Origin: Pleurodeles waltl
Lineage: Eukaryota > Chordata > Amphibia > Caudata > Salamandridae
DNA: 64,000 nucleotides
Direction: 5' to 3'
NCBI RefSeq assembly: GCF_031143425.1
Contig: NC_090440.1
Span: 339,515,844 to 339,579,843 of the forward strand
Part shown: positions 33,883-44,210 of the stretch, piece after piece
Position numbering within the stretch: the first letter of the stretch is position 1
Layout: the number at the start of each line of letters is the position of its first letter
Program-made: the position numbers and the translations under genes
The notes under the pieces: model-generated
The model's input: the letters and a program-made list of their open reading frames with translations, nothing else
Told to the model about the DNA's origin: nothing
Databases searched by the model: none

Positions 33883-34919
33883 GCACCGTCCGCTGGGACA
33901 TGCGAGGAGATGGAGGAATCTTCCCGTGTACAGACCGCTGGTAGACCTGTCGATAATGGACGAAAGTCATGTCATCCTGACATACAGGCTTGACCGAGCC
34001 ACTATTCATGAACTGTGTGCCCAGCTAGAGCCAGACCTCAAGTCACCAATCCGCCAACCCACAGGGATCCCCCCCTCTAGTGCAGGTGCTGTCAGTGCTC
34101 CATTTCCTTGCAAGTGGGTCATTTCAAACAACAGTGGCCATATCATCAGGGATGTCCCAGCCTATGTTTTCCAAGGTGTTGTCCAGAGTGTTGTCTGCCC
34201 TGCTGAAACACATGCGGAGCTACATCGTTTTCCCTCAGGTGGAGGATTTGCCTATAGTGAAAGGTGACTTCTATGCCCTTGGACATATCCCCAACATCAT
34301 AGGTGCCATTGATGGGACCCATGTGGCTTTAGTACCCCCCAGCAGGAGTGAACAAGTGTACAGAAACAGGAAGAGTTATCATTCTATGAATGTACAGATG
34401 GTGTGTTTGGCAGACCAGTACATCTCCCATGTTAATGCTAAGTTCCCTGGCTCAGTACATGACGCCTACATCCTGCGGAATAGCAGCATCCCTTACGTGA
34501 TGGGTCAACTCCAGAGGCAACGTGTGTGGCTAATTGGTGACTCTGGTTACCCCAACCTGTCATGGCTACTGACCCCAGTGAGGAATCCCAGGACAAGGGC
34601 AGAGGAACGCTACAATGAGGCCCATGGGAGAACTAGGAGGGTGATTGAGCGGACCTTCGGCCTCCTGAAGGCCAGGTTCCACTGCCTCCATATGACAGGT
34701 GGATCCCTATTGTACTCACCAAAGAAGGTGTGCCAGATCATCGTGGCCTGCTGTATGCTTCACAACCTGGCTTTGCAACGCCAGGTGCCTTTTCTGCAGG
34801 AGGATGGTCCAGATGGTGGTGTTGTAGCAGCTGTGGAGCCTGTGGAGAGTGAAGACGAGGAAGCCGAAGAGGACGACATAGACAACAGGAAAGCAGTAAT
34901 ACAGCAGTATTTTCAATGA
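33883..34919 (+). pseudogene. Harbinger DDE transposase, one frameshift
   Basis: HARBI1-like transposase that cuts and joins element ends. A likely start is ATG at 33,956 (MDESHVILTYRLDRAT); an acceptor-like TTCATAG precedes 33,883 and the frame is open further upstream, so an extra 5-prime exon is possible. Counting from 33,956, the catalytic blocks are IDGTH (D about 119), GSVHDAY (about 169), GDSGYPN (D about 195) and ERTFGLLKARF (E about 230). The last D and E are 34 residues apart, a DD35E spacing. An acidic tail (SEDEEAEEDDID) ends at TGA 34,919. The only break seen is one extra C in the seven-C run near 34,069-34,075 (TGIPP); the copy at 59.9 kb has six. Otherwise about 320 residues. 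Confidence 0.88.
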
Positions 34920-35208
34920 TAAACAGGTAAGATTCCAACCCGGCATATTACATATACTTAACCCCTACTACCTCTATACTGTCTGACCTTTTCCCCCAGT
35001 GTATGGTAACTGAGTTGTGACTTTCCCTTCCAATTTCAGAGATGTGGGCCCCACTGCGTGACATCTGCTTTGTTTCCCCATGGACTACAGCTGTGTGACA
35101 GTGGTATGTTGGCATCACAATGTAAATATGCATTTTTGGCACGGTAATGTCTAATACATTTGTACAAACTCACAGCCAGACTCCTGATTGTTTTGTGCAA
35201 TAACTGTG

Positions 35209-35214
35209 TTTATT
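35209..35214 (-). terminator. AATAAA polyadenylation signal of gene B
   Basis: AATAAA on the minus strand about 240 bp past the gene B stop. The B genes at 44.2 and 57.1 kb have AATAAA at the equivalent place. Confidence 0.6.
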
Positions 35215-35451
35215 TCAGTGCTCTATATTGGTGGGTGGTTGCAAATCGGTGAGGGGTGATGGTGGAGGATTGTCCATGGCAGAGTCCAGACTATTTGTAT
35301 CACAGGTGCATTGTCCAAATGCCTGTGGAAAGTGGAGCACGGGCAGTTTAAGGATGGACAGGGTGACAATGTGGGACAGTGGGATGACAATCAGGGAGGT
35401 ATCCTAAACTGGCGGGGGTCTTGGCATCTTACTCTGTCTTCTTCCTGGATC

Positions 35452-36932
35452 TCAGGGCCCGCTTGCAGGGTGGTTCTCCTTCTGCAGGGGGTGGGGTGCT
35501 GGTGGCCTGTTGGTCCTGTGGCGGGCCTCCTGTCCACTAGCGCCGGCAGAGGTGGTAGGCAGTTCTTGGTCCATGCTAGTGTCAGGGGCCCTTTGTGGTG
35601 TCACTGTGTCCCGCAATGTGGTGACTATCAGATTCAGAGCCCCTACAATGGTGCCCATGGCGGAACTGATGTTTCGTAGTTCCTCCCTGAACCCCAGATA
35701 CTGTTCCTCCAGCAGGAGCTGGATCTCCTGAAACCTGGTCAGTACCGTCGCCATCGTCTCCTGGGAATGATGGTAGGCTCCCATGATGGAGGAGAGGGCC
35801 TCGTGGAGAGTGGGTTCCCTGGGCCTGTCCCCCCCCTGTCGCACAGCAGCCCTCCCAGTTCCCCTGTTTCCCTGGGCCTCTGTCCCCTGGACCGTGTGCC
35901 CACTACCACTGCCCCCAGGTCCCTGTTGTTGTTGGGGTGGTGGGTTAACCTGGGTGCCCTGTAGTGGTGGACACACCGCTGATTGACGTGGCCTGGGGAC
36001 AGAGGTATGGGCCCGCTGGGTGGGTGCTGTGCTGGTGTTCCCAGAGGGGGGAAGGTCTGCTATGGGCTGTGGCTGTCTGAGGGGAACCGACTGTCCAGAG
36101 GTCCCCGATGGGCCGGGCTGGTCATCTAGATCCAGGTCGACAGAGCTGCTGTCCTCACTGTGGGCCTCTTCTGTGGGTGGAGTGGACATTTGTGGACCCT
36201 CCTGTGCGGTGACGTGGCGTTCGGGTCCTGCAGGGGTATAAAAGTATGGTTGTAGCATTTGTGTGTGCCATAGCGTGTAATGGGTGGGTGCCCGTGTACC
36301 CCAGTGCTGGCATTCCCGTGTGGGGGCTTTTGTGACGGTGGTTTGGGGGGGGATGGGTATGTGCTGTGGGCATGCTTTGTTGATGGGTGTCCATGCTTTG
36401 TGGTCGCATGCAGGGCTTGGGGTTGGGATGGGTGGGCTGTGATGGGGAGACATTAGCAAGGAGTAGGATGTGATGGGGGTGAGGGTGAGGGTGGGGGTAT
36501 GAGTTGGCATGCTGGTGGGGTGGGGGGGATGAAGTAGTGAAGATGAGACTTACCAGAGTCCATTCCTCCTCCTACTCCTGCGAGGCCCTCAGGATGCAGG
36601 ATTGCCAAGACCTGCTCCTCCCGTGTTGTAAATTCTGGTGGAGGAGGTGGTGGTCCGCCGCCAGTCCGCTGCACCGCGATGTTGTGCCTGGATACCATTG
36701 AACGCACCTTCCCCCGTAGGTCGTTCCACCGCTTCCTGATGTGGTCCCTATTTCTTGGGTGCTGCCCCACAGCGTTGACCCTATCGACTATTCTGCTCCA
36801 TAGCTCCATCTTCCTGGCAATGGTGGTGTGCTGCACCTGTGTTCCGAAGAGCTGTGGCTCTACCCGTACAATTTCCTCCACCATGACCCTGAGTTCATCC
36901 TCCGAGAACCTGGGGTGTCTTTCTGGTGCCAT
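35452..36932 (-). pseudogene. Harbinger gene B, SANT/Myb-like protein with coiled coil
   Basis: Two exons on the minus strand: 36,932-36,554 (379 bp, donor GTAAGT) and from 36,227 (acceptor CCCCTGCAG) to 35,452. Exon 1 encodes a SANT/Myb-like domain (residues about 8-95) with FSEDELRVMVEEIVRVEPQL, KMELWSRIVDRVNAVG and RKRWNDLRGKVRSMVSRH, followed by polyproline. Exon 2 encodes an acidic patch (SVDLDLDDQPGPSGTSGQ), a Gln/Pro/Gly linker, and a helix likely to be a coiled coil (TRFQEIQLLLEEQYLGFREE). A one-base loss after SGQEA shifts the last residues, so the basic tail KRALRSRKKTE seen at 58.6 kb is lost. Convergent with the transposase. Expected role: DNA binding and nuclear targeting with the transposase. 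Confidence 0.85.
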
Positions 36933-37533
36933 GGGGTGGTGTGGGTGATGTGTGGGGTGGATTGTGTGGTGATGTGTATTGGTGTGTTGTGTGAAGTGCG
37001 TGGAAATATTGCTGGGTGAAAGTAAAATGCGCGTCTGGGTGTTCAGTTCTCTTTTTCTCAGTGCGTGGTCCTGATTCTGTAGGAGTGGAGGTTTGAGGGT
37101 GATGTGGGTGTGTGTTTTATATTGTGTTGGGTGTGTGGGAGTGGTGTGTGTATGTGTATCAGGTGTGTGTATTTGTAATTGTCCAATGTGGCTGTGTTTT
37201 GTAAGTGTGTGTGTATTTTGAGCGCGCCGGTGTGTACCGCCAATGGTATACAGCGGTTGAAAGACCGCCGCGTGGATTCGTGTGTCGTGATAGTGTGGGC
37301 GTATTTCTGTTGGCGTGACGGTGGAGGTTTGGTCATCGCCAGTTTCTCGCTGCCCTTTGGTGTTGCGGACTTCTGTGGATGTCTGTATTTTGGCGGTTTG
37401 CCTGTTGTGGGTCAGAATGACCGTGGCGGTTTACCGCGGCCGCGGCGGTATGTTGGCAGTCTTCTGACAGCGGTAAGCGCCTTTTACCGCCAAGGTTGGA
37501 ATGACCACCTAAATCACCATCCTTCCTTCACCA

Positions 37534-37566
37534 CTGACGCGTTTCGACCTACTGGTCTTGATCACA
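37534..37566 (-). ncRNA. Hammerhead-like relic beside the Harbinger
   Basis: On the minus strand: GUGAUCA, A, then helix II GACC-AGTA-GGTC, GAAA, and CGCGTC, giving the GUC triplet of natural hammerheads. Two core bases differ from CUGAUGA. It lies in PLE-like DNA: TTCACCACTG occurs both here and at about 22,669 on the other side of the insertion point. Confidence 0.45.
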
Positions 37567-37615
37567 ATAAATTAGTCCTATCTCTATGTCCCCCCATGGA
37601 TATGTTTGTTTTTGG

Positions 37616-37616
<1 letters not shown>

Positions 37617-37684
<68 letters not shown>
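37617..37684. repeat. (TA)n microsatellite
   Basis: About 33 TA units. Confidence 0.95.
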
Positions 37685-37688
<4 letters not shown>

Positions 37689-37689
37689 C

Positions 37690-38997
37690 ATACTTGATTC
37701 TTGCCTCTAAAACCTTTACAACAAACATGCCTTTACCATTGATTCCTTCACAATGAAATTAGCTGTAATCGCATGTGTGGTAAAGACGTAGTCACTGTGA
37801 AGGCATAAGTTGTAATGGCATGCATGGTAAAGTCCATGTGTGGTTAAGCCTGCATAGGAATGGCATGCGGGATTCAGACTTCATTGTAAAGGTTGATTAC
37901 CCTACAGCACTAACAATATTTTCTATGACAAAATGAACCCCCTAATTTTGTTCTTTTCTAAATTAAATGTTTTAAGCTTTACCATTTGACTCAATCAAGA
38001 TGGCTTCAGGTGTGCCACTGTTAGCACTCTAGGTGCTCTTTAGAACAGTCTGGGAGGCTGCAGTAGAACACAAGGGACTCAACTAACAGACTACTCCTAT
38101 TGGAAGTACATGTTTCACTGAAAATGTCAGACTTCATTCTCAAATGGCCGAGAACGATAGTGTGAATTTATAAAAAATGTGCTCTCATTTTAGCTTCCTG
38201 AGCACCTTTCATAACCTCTATGTGAAAACAAGCAAATATGCATGCAGGGAAACAGATAAAACATGCTCCCTCAAGCAGGGAGCTAATATTTAAAGCAGAT
38301 CCCTGCTTGCAGGAGCAATGACAGCTTCCACTGGAGTCAGGAACTGGCCGGGCCTTAAGGCCCCTCAAATCTAAAAAAAATGAATAAAATATATTTCATG
38401 GTGGAATGCAGATTTGCAGTTCCACCTTGAACATTATCCAAAGAAGATGCTTGAGGAACACAATGGCAAAGTTACAGACACACAAGATCAGTGCAGACAT
38501 TTCTGTGACATCCTTTATGCAGCTGTAGTAGAAGAGATGCACTATTCTTTTACCCACGGAGGTAGCACTCACTAAATAGCCAGTAGAAGGTAATCCAGTT
38601 TTGTAGGAAACTGTGGCTTCATCTTGGAAATATGTATGCCAGGATTTACTCTGGCACAATGCTCATTTTATGGAAATGAAACCTCAGCGGCAAGCACTTA
38701 TACATCCAAACAAATCAGGTGCCCAGTTTGAAGCTCCACTTCTGTAAATTACTAATCACCATAGCTTTGTGTGCATGGCCAGGGCAAAGCCAATGTGTTT
38801 TCTTTGCACTTCCACCTTGAAACGTTATCTGTAATCCTTGAAGGAGGTGTTTGCATCCTTTCCTTTTTCAAACACAACACCTCATGTAGTGACTGTGACA
38901 GGTGGCTCTGTTTTGTCAACTGCTGCTGAGAACCAACCCTGCCACAGGTTGGGTGATCCTAGGATGTAGGCAGTATGCGGGGTGGTAACATTAACAT
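37690..38997. other. No gene recognised
   Basis: Unique-looking DNA. A minus-strand open frame at 38,396-38,659 has a hydrophobic C-terminal half, but no family motif and no supporting exon structure; I do not call it. Confidence 0.3.
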
Positions 38998-39000
38998 ATA

Positions 39001-39559
39001 GGCGGTCATTCTGACCGCGGCGGGCGGCGGTCGCCACCCGCCATGCGGTTACCGCCGAATGACCGCCCCGCGGTCGAAAGACCATGGCGGCCATTCCAAC
39101 TTTCCCGCTGGGCCGGCGGGCGACCGCCAAAAGGCCACCCGCCGGCCCAGCGAGAAAGCCCCTGCAACGAGGAAGCCGGCTCCAAATGGAGCCGGCGGAG
39201 TTGCAGGGGTGCGACGGGTGCAGTGGCACCCGTCGCGATTTTCACTGTCTGCAAAGCAGACAGTGAAAATCTGTATGGGGCCCTGTTAGGGGGCCCCACG
39301 ACACCCGTTCCCGCCATCCTGGTTTTGGCGGTGAAAACTGCCAGAAACAGGCTGGCGGGAAGGGAGTCGGAATCCCCATGGCGGCGGGAGGATTCCCTGG
39401 GCCAGGGGAAAACCGGCGGGAAACCGCCGGTTCCCCTTTTCTGACCGCGGCTTTACCGCCGCGGTCAGAATAGCCCAGGAAGCACCGCCAGCCTGTTGGC
39501 GGTGCTTCCGCTGCCCTCCACCCTGGCGGTCACAGACCGCCAGGGTTGGAATGAGGGCC
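39001..39559. mobile_element. GC-rich Harbinger MITE, ATA duplication
   Basis: Ends GGCGGTCATTCTGACCGCGG and, inverted, GGCCCTCATTCCAACCCTGG. ATA flanks both sides (38,998-39,000 and 39,560-39,562). The 559-bp interior is GGCGG/CCGCC-rich with nested hairpins and no transposase. The ends match those of the large Harbingers, so it can be mobilised in trans by their proteins in principle. Confidence 0.88.
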
Positions 39560-39574
39560 ATAGTAACTAAAATT

Positions 39575-40260
39575 ACTTTACCTTAAAAATAACATTGAAA
39601 TTCATGGAAAAAAAAAACAAAAGTTACAGGGACATTATAGTTAGGAAATACAAATAATAAAAAATTGAAATTCACTTAAGAAACCAAAGGTTACAAGGAC
39701 ATTATAGTGAGGCACAGATTTTAAATACACAAAACCTTAGAAATCCACCTGTTATAATTTGAGTTATCTCCCTCCCTTGCCATGCACTTACAAATTACAG
39801 CACTGATGACACCTTTGTTAATGAGCTACAGTTACCTTAAGGCACGAGTTATAGTTACTTGAGGGAACTCTAACTGTAACAAGTGAATTTTGTATGCTAA
39901 AAATGTGAGCTTAACTATGCCGTCCCTGAAACCTTTGATTTTTTAAGTCTAAAACTTGCGCCCCATCCATGCACAGTTTACTCCAATTTTATTGGAAATT
40001 TTACAGTGATATTATTATTGATATCATAGAAGATGTCATGACTATGTGGGATTATTAGTAATGCATGGCAAGGTTGCAAATTATAGTTACCTAAAGGCAC
40101 AAGTTATAGTTTCTTGGGATAAATATAAATGTAACTCCTGAATGTCTATGTTTTTCTGTGTGCAAAATCTGAACCTAACTATAACGTCCCTGTATTCTTT
40201 GATTCTTTAGTGAATTTCCAAGGTATTTTAAGTTCTTTTTCCTAACTATAACATCCTTGT
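39575..40260. repeat. Dispersed repeat R2, diverged
   Basis: Contains AAAGGTTACAAGGACATTATA, AACTATAACGTCCCTGTA and related phrases in both orientations. Non-coding. Confidence 0.5.
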
Positions 40261-40261
40261 A

Positions 40262-40923
40262 AGCTTTGGTTTTTGGCATTGAGAATATCCTGGGTTTGCC
40301 AAGTGTGGACATTACTTGGATTGGCCAGAGAGGGTTAAAGGAGCATTGATTGCTGCTTTTGTTTGAAAACATTATGGATTGCCAACCTCCTGACCTTATG
40401 ATTGTCTACTGTGGTGGCAATGGCCAGTGCACACTTACTATGGTAGGACTGTAAATCCTAATGAAAGATATCTTTGCTCAATTAATGGTACTTTTCTCTC
40501 AGACTGCCTTGGTGCTCTCTAACACATGCCAAAGGCACAGATGGAAATGGTTAAGGGAATTTTGTCCACGGATTGACAAAGCCAGGAAACATGTTAATAA
40601 AACTGGTTCTGCATTCCCCAAAGACCATAGCATTGGCTCCATCTCCAACAACAATTTTCATTTTACCAAGGAGGGTAAATATAGAAGTGAAGGAGTACAC
40701 CTCACAGACAAAGATTACAGGGTCTTCCTTAAAAACTTGAAAGACTCCTGTTTTACGTGTAATTATCATCCACACAAAATAAACACAAAGGCTCTTCTCA
40801 GAGCCATCCGATTTCCCAAAAGAACTAGTCCATTTTATTTTAAAGTCTCTTTTTTTAATACTTTTAAGAATTTGAGAATAGGTTGCAAATACCCAAAACC
40901 AAAGCAGACCTTCAATAGACACT
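40262..40923 (+). pseudogene. SGNH-hydrolase domain fragment of a retroelement
   Basis: Fragments in order resemble an SGNH (GDSL-like) esterase: ITWIGQRGLKE, PPDLMIVYCGGN (the GGND-type block), LVLSNTCQRHRWKW, IDKARKHVNK and finally YRSEGVHLTDKDYRVFLKNL, where the Asp/His pair of this fold usually sits (here EGVHL). The main open part starts at 40,461. The upstream part has stops, and the GDS serine block is not visible. SGNH domains of this kind occur in ORFs of Ngaro/DIRS-type and some LINE retroelements, which is the likely source; a host esterase is less likely given the lack of exons. Confidence 0.6.
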
Positions 40924-40979
40924 AGCACATTTGAAATTCATAAATATTTAAGTGATTCTGTGCATCACACTGGGTATAT

Positions 40980-42085
40980 GACTTTCTCAACGAGTCTGTG
41001 ACTGGATGCAAGAGTGTCTGTGTGGTTCTCTGAGTGAGTGTGAGTGTCTGAGTGGGTGTGTGAGTGTCTGAGTGGGCCTGTGAGTCGGTGTGAGAGTTTC
41101 TGAGTTGTTCTATCAGTAAGTGCTTGAGTGTCTCAGTCGGTCTGTGAGTGGGTGCATAAGAGCCTGAGAGGGTCTGTCAGTGGGTGTGAGAGTGTCTGAG
41201 TGGGTCTGTGAATGGACACACGAGTCTCTCAGTGTGTCTGTGAGTTGTGGGAGAGTGTCTGAGTTGGTCTGTTAGTGAGTACAGTCTTGTGGGTATATGA
41301 CATGGGGTTTAAGTGTCTGAGTGTGTCTGTGAATGGGTGTGAGAGTGAGTCTGAGCATGTCTGAGTGGGTTTGTGAGTGGGTGAATGAGTGGATTTGTCA
41401 GTGGGTGTTTGATTGTCTGAGTGGGTCTGTGAGTGAGTGTGAGAAGGTCTGATTTGTTCTGTGAGTGGCTGTGAGAATGCATGAATGGGTCTCTGAGTGG
41501 GTATGTGAATGGATGTTTGTGTTTCTGAGTGGATCTGTGAGTGGGCGTGGGAGTGCCTGAGTGGGTCTGTGGGTTGGTGCATGAGTGTCTGAGAGGGTCT
41601 TTGAGTGGGTGTGAGAATGTATAAGTGGGTCTGTGAGTGGGTGTGTGGTTGTCTGAGTGGATCTGTTAGCATGTGCCTGAGTCTCTGAGTGGGTCTGTGA
41701 GTGGGTGCATGAGTCTCTGATGGGGTCTGTGCATGGCTGCCTGAGTGTCTGAGTGGGTCTGTGAGTAGGTGCATGAGTCTCTGAGTGGATCCGCGAGGGT
41801 GTGGGTGAGTGTCTGAGTGGGTCTGGAAGTGGGTGTATGAGTGTCTGTAAGTAGGTGCATGGGTGTCTGTGTAAGTCTGTGAGTGGATATGATAATGTCT
41901 GAGTGGGTCTGTGACTGGATGTATGAATTTCTGAGTGGGTGTATGGGTGGGTGCATTAATGTCTGAGAGGGTCTGTGAGTGGGCGTGAACATGTCTGAGT
42001 GGGTCCATAAGTGGGTTTATGAGTGAGTGGGTCTGTGAGTGGGTGCATGAGTGTCTGAGAGGGTCTGTGAGTAGGTGCATGAATG
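40980..42085. repeat. 30-32 bp minisatellite (GTCTGTGAGTGGGTG type)
   Basis: Over thirty imperfect copies of a unit such as GTGTCTGAGTGGGTCTGTGA plus GTGGGTGCATGA. It produces a 283-codon open frame of Thr/His/Ser/Pro repeats on the minus strand that I regard as an artefact. A shorter array of the same family is at 50,815-51,065. Confidence 0.9.
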
Positions 42086-42089
42086 TTGC

Positions 42090-43635
42090 TTGCTTTTGGG
42101 CTTTTGAGAGTCAGGAGTGGACTTTGCTTCTGTGTGTCCGATGTTGAGGGTCCAGTATCACCAGTAATGGCACGTCTCAGGTCCTGCAAGACCCAGTGCC
42201 ACCAAACTTGCACATTGGTAGGTTGTGTTCTTCGGGTCTGTTGTGTGGATTGTGGTCAGTCTGCTGGGCCTGGTTTGTTGGTCAGCAGCCGGTCAGTGAA
42301 CTGGACTTCACTGTTTCTTACAGGGTGCAGGAGAGTGATACCTTCACGCTGAGGGAGGTTCTTGTTGATTTCAAAAGACATGGGGGGTGGTCTTGGGTTT
42401 TGTAGAGTCCTTCAGGTTTTCAGTCAACACCTCAGTGGTGATTGTTGAGTCCTTGGAACAGCAAGCAGGTTTTGGTGCCTTTTTCTTTTTGCTGAAGGAC
42501 TTCTGATTTAATGACTCAGGTCTTCTTTGTTCATGGTTTTTAAGTGCTCATCAAATCTGATCTGTTGGTCTAGGGATGCCCACTAAATACTGCATTTAGG
42601 GGGGATTAGGGTAAAGTACCTGGTAGTGGCCAATGGGCCACCTAGCTTAGGGTGGCAACATTTACTAGGTTGCCACTTCCTGTGGGAAGGTGGGAAGGGG
42701 GTCACATCCCTAACCCTGATTGGCTATATCTCCATCCAAAATGGAGGAAAATAAAATGGAGTGGTAACCATGCCTGCAACACCTGAGGAGTGGTGCAGGG
42801 TGGGGATGGCCACTCCTATCCTTGCTAGTTTTCCTGCCGGTTTTCCCACCTAAAGTGGGGGGCAACATTTGGGGGGGGGCATCTGCTGCTAGCAGCCAAG
42901 GCAGGGGTCAGATTTCAAAGGCAGTAAAGCCTTTGAAGCTGACTACTGCTGTAGGGTGCCTGCCTGGGGGAGGAGGGGTAACAACTCTACCCAGAAAAGG
43001 CTTTGTGTTCTGGTTCCTGAAAGCAAAAGGCTCCCACCCTAAGAGTCCAGAATCGTGTCAGGTGGTTAGGACCAGTCAGCAACCATGCCAGGGCTGTTAG
43101 GGTTTGCCTCAAAGGGGCCTTTTGGGTACATTTTATAATAACACTGGCATCAGTGTGGGTTTGTTATTCTGAGTTGTTTGATAACAAACAATCCAGAGTT
43201 CGGAGAGGCCACCATGTAGCTGGTAAACTTGCAATGACCAGTGTCTAGCACATGCATTTGCAATGGCTTCCCTGTATACTTCCTATGTTGGAGTGTTAGC
43301 AAAGACACAGTAGGGGTATATTTGCTCATGCATACATATGCCCTCACATGCATTATAGTGCACCCTGCCTTAGGGCTGTAAGGCCTGCCAGAGTTGTGCC
43401 TTACCTATATTATATGCAGTGTTAGTGGACATGGCATCCTTTGTGAATGCCATATCGAGTTTGCAACTTTGGATACACCTTGTCATGCACTTGCAATGGC
43501 AGTCTGCATGAGTCTGGTGTAGGGTATCTCAGAGTGCCACAGTTGGTGCTTCAGCTCCTGACCCTCTTCAGTACCCATGCCCTAGGTACCTGGGGTATCA
43601 TTTAGTAGGGACTTACAAAAGTGGCTGAAGTCCCA
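42090..43635. other. Decayed dispersed repeats, unclassified
   Basis: No open frames of note. Parts such as 43,140-43,610 (GCACCCTGCCTTAGGGCTGT and CTTACCTATATTATATGCAG) look like pieces of LTR or DIRS-type terminal repeats, but no second copy exists in this window to confirm it. Confidence 0.3.
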
Positions 43636-44210
43636 AACATAGGTGGTTATTATGACATTGGCGGTAAATGTTGCATACCGCCGCGGTGACGGATGCCAAC
43701 ATACCATTGTGGAGGCGAACATCCTTTCGCCATATTATGATACACACACACCAAACCGACAGAATACTGCCACAAACACAAATCCACCAGACGGAAGGTC
43801 AGTGGTAAAGTGTCTGTACGAACACACATACCGTTACGCCAGCAAAACTATGCCCATCACATTATGACCAATGAATCACCACGGCGGACATTCAACTGTG
43901 GTAAACCATTGGCGGTACATACCAGCGCGGTCACAATGTCCACCCAAATACAAAACAACACAACAGTGGCCAAAACTAAAATCAAACACCTGACACTCAT
44001 ACACATACCACACCCACCCACAGCACTATAAAACACCCACATCACACACAACCCTTTGCCAACATGAAAAGTCTGCAATAGCTAGCCATGCAAATCACAG
44101 AGGCAACTACACACACAGCACAACCACCCATACATTTGTCACGCACTCCATATCTGACACCCTACCACATTACCCAACACCCTCTGCACAACACACACCA
44201 CAGGACACCC

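Larger units (their letters stand above)
29499..37509. mobile_element. Complete three-gene PIF/Harbinger element
   Basis: An 8,011-bp DNA transposon. Left terminus GGGGGTCATTCTAACCCTGG, right terminus (read inward on the minus strand) GGTGGTCATTCCAACCTTGG. TAA flanks both ends (29,496-29,498 and 37,510-37,512), the Harbinger target duplication. It contains gene A (minus), the transposase (plus) and gene B (minus). Its GGCGGT-rich subterminal regions (for example 29,517-29,700 and 37,225-37,490) are candidate binding arrays for the SANT-like proteins. Each gene carries at least one frameshift, so the copy should be inactive. It is inserted in older PLE-like DNA. Confidence 0.92.

Noticed and set aside
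38396..38659. 87-codon frame with a hydrophobic half, at first sight a membrane protein exon
   Set aside because: No splice sites bounding it, no family motif, and stops directly upstream.
41229..42080. 283-codon open frame rich in Thr, His, Ser and Pro
   Set aside because: Direct translation of the 30-32 bp minisatellite; no domain, and periodicity explains the open frame.
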